64,000 bases of DNA from Tetrahymena thermophila SB210. Taxonomy: Eukaryota; Ciliophora; Oligohymenophorea; Hymenostomatida; Tetrahymenidae. The notes below the pieces were generated by a model. The model saw nothing but the letters and a program-made list of their open reading frames with translations, was not told where the DNA came from and searched no databases. Where the stretch lies: positions 62,001-126,000 of the forward strand of contig NW_002476406.1 of NCBI RefSeq assembly GCF_000189635.1, read 5' to 3'. Below, in pieces: positions 61,926 to 64,000 of this stretch; positions within the stretch are counted from its first letter, which is position 1, and each line of letters starts with the position of its first letter. Both the position numbers and the translations under genes were made by a program.

Positions 61926-63835
61926 ATCCTAGAAATGTAAAAGATAATTATAAATTAATAATAGAACTACGAATGTTATTTATTTACTGTGTAGAAGCGA
62001 AAGTTGTCTACCATTTTATTTATTGTTTCTCACTATCTAATTTTTTATCAAACAATTTCTTTGCTTTAATATTTTAATTTATTTGTTATAGTCAAATTAG
62101 AAACCAATCTGATATTAAAATGCTACTTATTTGTTTATTGAAATAATTTGCAATTAGCGTGTTTTTCTTTTTCTTGTTTTAATAATTTTTTTTTCTTTTA
62201 ACTAATTTATCAAATTTTTAACAATTTTTCTAACAAATTAGAATGAATCCAATAAGCCTTAATTTATTCATATATAATTTCTTATATTAAGAAAAAAGAT
62301 CATATTATGAATAGTTAATTTCTTTAGATTTGTTTGCATTATGTCAAATTTTTGTTATCAATAATTAATTAATATACTAAATAAGTATTGATTTTTATAT
62401 ATCTATCTAAATCAATCAATCAACGGATTATTTAATTGTTTGATAATTCAACTATTTATATGCAATAATCTATATATATTAAATCTTCAATAAATTAATT
62501 TATCAATCAAATGCGCTTTTTGTCAAAATTAACGAACATATCTCTTTTTATTTAAATTATGATGTTCTACTTTTTTCAAAAAACAAATTTCAAAGTATAT
62601 TGTAGTATTAAAATAACAATGACCAATATTTTGAATTATAGTAAAAATTTTTTGAACACCTAAAACGATTAATGCTGTTAGCTGAATTAGTTTGCTCTAA
62701 TATATTTAAAGAGTATTTTATAAAAATAAATTCATTATGAACAAAATTAAGAAAATTTAATGATTGATTTTTGAATTTTTTAGTTAGAAGAAATATAAGA
62801 TTTAAATAATTGACCAAAAAATTAAAGTCTAAATAATCAGTGACTTATATTTAGCACCAATATTAATGAATTTATAAATATATTCTAAATTATAACTCTT
62901 ATTTTATCTTTATTATTTTGAATTATAAAATATTTAATTACTTTTTTTTATATAATTTGCAAAAAAAAAACAAACAAATTTTAAAAAAGAAAAGTTTAAA
63001 ATAATTTAAAAATTATGATAATTTAGAAAGAATGCTTTAATATTTTATCATTATAAATAGTGATCAATAATATATAACAAACCTAAAGAAATAAATAATA
63101 AAAAAATAATTTTTTTAGAATTACAAAATATTTTTATTAAAATAAAATTAAAACCTTTTTTTAATTTAAATATTTATTTTTATTAATTTTCTCTTTAAAA
63201 AAATTAAAAAACTTCAAAATAAAAATGTTCTATTTTATTTTTATGATTTTAAATTATTAAATTTAATAAAAAAATTAAAATTTTTTTTTTCTAAAATAAT
63301 ATTTAGTAATTGCATTTATTTTATTTAAAAAGCTGAAAGTTTTACAACAACATATTTAAATTTAATCAAGAAAAAATACTTAAAAATTGATAATGAAATA
63401 ATTTGATTTATTTCTTATTCATTTGTTTAGTTATTTGAATTTTTAAAATCCATTTACATTTTATATTCGTTTTTTTAGAATAAACTTGCATAAACTTTTT
63501 TATTTAATCTTTTAAAATTCTGTAAATAAGCTATGTATTTATTTATATATTTATCTTACATTTTACTTTAGAATTTATAAATTGAGTTATGTCTATTACT
63601 CTGTATCAAAATAATAATTAGTCGTAAATATAAATCTTTTTATTAATATTTTTACTTTTATTATTTGATATACGGAATAACAAACTTAATTATTGCTTAA
63701 TGTGAATTTTTTAGAATTTATGACTTTATTTTTGTGTTTTTAAAAAAACTCAAAACAATTTATTACAAACAAATATATATTCATTCAATTTATTTTATTA
63801 ACTACTTTTATAATTTTTGAAATATATTAATTTTT
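61926..63835. other. 1.9 kb spacer, no gene seen
   Basis: AT-rich DNA between the cyclin start and the stop of the lipocalin-like gene. Composition is uniformly non-coding. Confidence 0.5.
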
Positions 63836-64000
63836 TCATAAACGATCACAAGCAGCGATACCAGCTAAGTTGACATCAGAGATATCAAAACCTTAGTTAG
63901 AAGCAGCTTGTAAAGCAGAATTAATTTATTCTTGAGAAACGTTGTAGTCTCTGGCAAGGATCCAAACGTCGCTGAAACCAAGGAAACCAAGACCATTGCA
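63836..64000 (-). CDS. C-terminal end of a lipocalin/ApoD-like (Blc-type) protein
   Basis: Only the last 54 codons before TGA 63836-63838 lie in the window. They read LGFSDVWILARDYNVSQEQI, then NSALQAASNQGFDISDVN, and end ACDRL. The WILARxxxxSxExxxxALxxAxxxGFDxS pattern is the closing strand-helix block of ApoD/bacterial lipocalin proteins, which bind small hydrophobic ligands. Codon use (GCT, GTC, TTC, CTT; few A-ending) is biased toward C/T-ending codons, unlike its neighbours, suggesting strong expression. The gene starts beyond the right edge. Confidence 0.5.

Noticed and set aside
1..64000. Transposons, CRISPR arrays, viral or toxin genes
   Set aside because: I saw no transposase motif, long terminal inverted repeat, spaced direct-repeat array, or viral or toxin-like protein in any frame.

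Overview
The window looks like macronuclear DNA of an oligohymenophorean ciliate, most likely Tetrahymena or a close relative. Long, family-recognisable reading frames open only when TAA and TAG are read as glutamine and TGA is the sole stop. The DNA is very AT-rich, introns are short (GTAA...TAG type), and intergenic spacers are long, AT-rich and featureless. Standard-code ORF callers shatter these genes, so the coordinates here come from my own ciliate-code reading. For many spliced models the exon lengths sum to a multiple of three, which supports the junctions.

Layout. 1-1662 (-): start-proximal part of a Gln/Asn-rich protein. 1767-4766 (-): multi-membrane PAS protein. 7313-7972 (-): selenoprotein-T-like protein with an altered redox motif. 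9965-11290 (+): DUF922-like HExxH metalloprotease. 12104-13900 (+): 598-aa unknown. 14727-17317 (+): AAMP/Sqt1 WD40 protein with a long N-terminal extension. 17862-18853 (+): BSD-domain protein. 19295-19679 (+): LYRM7/MZM1-like complex III assembly factor. 20114-20186 (+): tRNA-Glu(CTC). 20273-21538 (-): MYG1 exonuclease. 23540-24934 (-): acidic Cys-motif protein. 25055-26190 (-): a weak small gene and an ALG13-like gene. 28092-29230 (-): LRR-like remnant. 29967-32751 (-): 899-aa Q/N-rich zinc-knuckle protein. 33983-35698 (+): SLC22-like transporter. 36894-37568 and 38424-39113 (+): tandem TIP30-like proteins. 40477-45561 (+): PX-PH phospholipase D. 46775-47663 (+): TMEM128-like. 48083-48626 (-): small Q-rich protein. 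49390-52641 (+): coiled-coil protein. 53096-55818 (+): B-box-type protein. 56310-57989 (+): LRR protein. 58752-61925 (-): A/B-type cyclin. 63836-64000 (-): partial lipocalin-like gene.

The genes are a mix of unrelated single units with no operon-like logic, as expected for a ciliate. The only clear local duplication is the TIP30-like pair. Several proteins belong to broad eukaryotic housekeeping pathways: ribosome assembly (AAMP/Sqt1), mitochondrial complex III assembly, MYG1 RNA processing, phosphatidic acid signalling, N-glycan synthesis (tentative) and cell cycle. The most unusual items are the DUF922-like protease, a mostly bacterial family, and the SelT homologue whose Sec/Cys position is His. 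I found no CRISPR, transposon, viral or toxin gene.
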